Made by a program: the position numbers and the translations under genes. Below are positions 61,794 to 64,000 of a stretch of DNA of 64,000 bases, piece after piece; the first letter of the stretch is position 1, and every line of letters starts with the position of its first letter. Source of the DNA: JBEKIK01 sp963838495 (GTDB lineage Bacteria; Planctomycetota; Planctomycetia; Pirellulales; Thermoguttaceae); contig CAWIRC010000004.1 of NCBI GenBank assembly GCA_963838495.1, positions 62,001-126,000 of the forward strand. Reading direction: 5' to 3'. Below the pieces are notes generated by a model that saw only the letters and a program-made list of their open reading frames with translations, was not told the DNA's origin and ran no database searches.

Positions 61794-62564
61794 TCATTGC
61801 GAGGGAGGATTCACGGGCGCAGTCGGCGGATTCACCGGAATTGCCGGCGGATTCGTAGGCGCCGCGGTCGGCGGCGATGGAGCGGTTGCTTGGGGAAAAT
61901 CGCTGCGATACAACTCCCAACCATGATCGGTACGGGCAAACGTATACACACCCGTCTGCAATCCATATCTCGCCTGATCCAAGTTTGGCCCGCGGCTGAA
62001 CTGGATCACCCAGGCTCGATCTTCCTGTAAGTCCTGGCTATAGCCCGGCGGAATCGAATAGGCGGCGCCGTTGAGCAAATAGTTTAGCGTGACTCCGCTC
62101 TTGGCCGGATTCACGATTTTAATCGGACCGCCGGAGAAATTTTCCAAAACCGGTTGTCCGGTGTAATAATAATTGTACCACCGGCCGCTATTCCACCAGG
62201 ACCATCGGTTCCCTGGGCCCCAGAACCACCAGCGGCCATTATCCCAGCGATAGCGCCAGTCTTCGTGGCTTTCCTTGTTGTCGCCGGCAAAAGGGGGCTT
62301 GTTGTTGGCATTATAAAGATGCTGCATTTGCATCGCACTGTTGCCGGATTTGCCCTGGTTATTGCCTGATCCGGGATTGATACCGGCATTGCCGGAAAAA
62401 TTCTGGTTATTGCCCTGCTTTACGAAGTTCTGCTGCCCGCTGCTCTGCTGCCCAAACGATTGGCCTTTGCCTTTGTTTTCGCCCGGGTCTTTTCCCAATG
62501 TTTGTGCCGTGCCAAAGGCAAGCAGGGCAAGCAATAATGCAACTGACATCGTGAAACATCTCAT
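61794..62564 (-). CDS. Secreted Trp/Tyr-rich protein, planctomycete-type
   Basis: 256 residues, signal peptide MRCFTMSVALLLALLAFGTA. An N-terminal low-complexity Asn/Gln/Gly part (QQSSGQQNFVKQGNNQNFSG) leads to the aromatic block EDWRYRWDNGRWWFWGPGNR with repeated W-x-W pairs, then a small domain (GVTLNYLLNGAAYSIPPGYS, LDQARYGLQTGVYTFARTDH). The tail has three near-repeats of Asn-Pro-Pro-x-x-Pro-Val (PAIPVNPPTAPVNPPSQ). Aromatic-rich exported proteins of this kind are seen in planctomycetes without a known role. Confidence 0.75.
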   Translation of the reverse strand: MRCFTMSVALLLALLAFGTAQTLGKDPGENKGKGQSFGQQSSGQQNFVKQGNNQNFSGNAGINPGSGNNQGKSGNSAMQMQHLYNANNKPPFAGDNKESHEDWRYRWDNGRWWFWGPGNRWSWWNSGRWYNYYYTGQPVLENFSGGPIKIVNPAKSGVTLNYLLNGAAYSIPPGYSQDLQEDRAWVIQFSRGPNLDQARYGLQTGVYTFARTDHGWELYRSDFPQATAPSPPTAAPTNPPAIPVNPPTAPVNPPSQ

Positions 62565-62814
62565 AAAACCCTCCTCTCATCTGAATCAGCAATTTGTAAA
62601 AACGGCTTATGTTGCCCATCGGTACAACAGGACGCGCCGATGCGGTACAAAGACGTTAACTAAAAAATTTTATTCAGACGAGAAATGAAGACAAGTTTTA
62701 TCCCCGGCGGCGAGAATTGTTGCAATAGATTTTTTGCAAAAAAGAGAATTTAGAAATTTAACGCATAGGGAATCCCCTCATGTCAACCTTGGCCGCCTGT
62801 TGTATTATCCGGAG

Positions 62815-63687
62815 TTATTCTCCGTTAGCTCTCACTAGCAACCGATTATCGATATGCCCCACGCCGGGCTCGAGACTGAGGACATTTGCCAGGGTGTTTC
62901 GATCGTTGGGCGTGCGAGCCGTACCCTGCAATAAAGCGACATTATCGCCCAAGTAAACGTTGATGCCCTTGCCCACGAGCATGCCCCTGGTGCGCGCTAT
63001 TGACGTTAGGCGATCGGACAATTCAGGCGAAAGGGAATATGGTTGCGGATTCGCGGATAAAACCGAGGCTGTATGGAACCTGCCTCGCTGCGGAGTGACA
63101 TTTGCAGTAGCCGCCGGCGCGGTGCCAGGATTAGCATTTTGCTGCTCGGCGCCGGGGCCGATCCCCGTTGTGTTTTGTTGAGCGCTTCCAGGCGTCGTAC
63201 CCGCCGGTACTGCGCCCGGAATTGCATTGACCGGCGCGAGGCCGGGATTTGCAGGATATGTTTGCCCGGCCGGCCCGACGACTGGCGTAATATTTGTTGT
63301 AGGGGCGAATCCGTTATCAATCATCCAGTTATTCATATCAGGCGTGATTGAGTAATTGGGAGCATAGCCGGTTGCCTGCGCTGAAAAGACAGAATAAGGA
63401 GTTGTAACCGGGTAGCCATTGAATTGGTTGTGATACGTTAGGAATCCACTGGGATTAAATTGGATATTATTGGCAAAGGCACTTGACATAACCAACGGTT
63501 GCCCGACTGCGCGAGGGCCAAATATGCCCGTCACTGGACTGCCTGCCACAAGCGGCCTGCCTATTTCGCGGGTGCCGAAAATGCCTTGCGTTATGGTGCC
63601 GTATTGAGTCCACTGGGCGGCCGTTATTTGAGGATGGCAAAGCGTCATTGCCACAACCGCCGTTAGTGAAATCGCAAAGGGTTTCAT
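62815..63687 (-). CDS. Secreted BON-domain protein
   Basis: 290 residues from ATG 63687, which gives the signal peptide MKPFAISLTAVVAMTLCHPQ; an in-frame ATG at 63723 is also possible. The middle is Gly/Pro/Thr/Ala-rich, repeats of GIFGTREIGRPLVAGSPV and GIFGPRAVGQPLVMSS being visible near the N-terminus. The last 85 residues (LSDRLTSIARTRGMLVGKGI, NVYLGDNVALLQGTARTPND, VLSLEPGVGHIDNRLLVR) form a BON domain (beta-alpha-alpha-beta), known to bind phospholipid or polymers. Function is unknown. Next to the Trp-rich protein on the same strand, so both may be envelope proteins. Confidence 0.75.
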   Translation of the reverse strand: MKPFAISLTAVVAMTLCHPQITAAQWTQYGTITQGIFGTREIGRPLVAGSPVTGIFGPRAVGQPLVMSSAFANNIQFNPSGFLTYHNQFNGYPVTTPYSVFSAQATGYAPNYSITPDMNNWMIDNGFAPTTNITPVVGPAGQTYPANPGLAPVNAIPGAVPAGTTPGSAQQNTTGIGPGAEQQNANPGTAPAATANVTPQRGRFHTASVLSANPQPYSLSPELSDRLTSIARTRGMLVGKGINVYLGDNVALLQGTARTPNDRNTLANVLSLEPGVGHIDNRLLVRANGE

Positions 63688-64000
63688 AGGAAGCTCACTT
63701 ATTAAAAAGGAGACTATTTTCATGTTGATTCATATGTTGAAGTGTATTTATGCCCAATTCCACTCCCCAATTGATTCTACGGCGCTAATGCAGTTGGACA
63801 ATTAGTCTAAATAAGCTGGTTCGTTTAAGCCCGACGTTATTCGCGTATTATTCGCATAGAAAAAGCAATAAAGGCGCTAGTTAGAATGATCTTTTCAGCC
63901 TGCATTGCAAATTCCCCATCTTCCCTATCCTCTTCTATTTTTCGTAAAGGCGTTAAACTCATTATTATCCTCAAACTTTACCCAATTTCCTGCCGACATT
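63688..64000. other. Terminal intergenic region
   Basis: 313 nt to the window edge. AT-rich, no open gene and no repeat recognised. Confidence 0.4.

Overview
This 64 kb window looks like the chromosome of a planctomycete (Planctomycetota, probably class Planctomycetia). The evidence is a DUF1559 protein with a prepilin-type N-terminus and an H-X9-DG C-terminus, a dxr-rseP pair, TPR/DUF1080 and HEAT-repeat secreted proteins, secreted toroid and glycoside-hydrolase-like proteins, a TIGR03790-type protein and many small lipoproteins. GC is moderate and genes sit in short runs on both strands. I see no rRNA, tRNA, CRISPR array, transposase, phage gene or replication origin.

Layout. 0-10.7 kb, minus strand: edge of a small protein gene, a broken GH127-like gene, hemA with a HemX/CcsA-like membrane protein, a receiver-less sigma-54 activator, a secreted HEAT-repeat protein, argH and aroH-type chorismate mutase. 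10.9-13.2 kb: a winged-helix/MNT nucleotidyltransferase gene and three tandem Hsp20 genes. 13.7-18.8 kb, plus strand: a fatty-acid/polyketide-like set (dehydratase, FabG, long ACP, second dehydratase, FabF-type ketosynthase) followed by the DUF1559 gene. 20-22 kb: a GT-C/TPR membrane protein. 22.2-29 kb, minus strand: GTPase, a ketosynthase homologue without the catalytic Cys, rseP and dxr. 29.3-32.5 kb: ftsH, a small protein, an alpha/beta hydrolase. 33-40 kb: lipoprotein, secreted TPR-CHAT protein, TPR-DUF1080 protein, membrane protein. 40.4-51.2 kb, minus strand: toroid-repeat protein, CFA synthase, tadA, TIGR03790 protein, a duplicated GNAT-like protein, VIT/VWA protein. 51.7-64 kb: ACT-domain protein, lipoprotein, GH2, aldo/keto reductase, coiled-coil protein, GH10-like, purC, and two secreted proteins.

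The most unusual layer is repetitive DNA. (1) At least nine arrays of tandem heptamers with different units; some run over start or stop codons (hemA, purC, DUF1559) and three lie inside protein genes. (2) Several families of small palindromes, most of them just downstream of stop codons; one 37-nt palindrome is flanked by 11-bp direct repeats like a target-site duplication. (3) In-frame tandem palindromic insertions in two intact genes (the GTPase, periods 57 and 48 nt; the GH2 enzyme, period 51 nt), resembling the protein-coding palindromic elements of Rickettsia.

Many genes, including a full-length ftsH, are split by single- or double-base shifts, several of them in short homopolymers, while other long genes are clean. 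I read most of these as consensus errors and report such genes as one feature each with the breakpoints stated.
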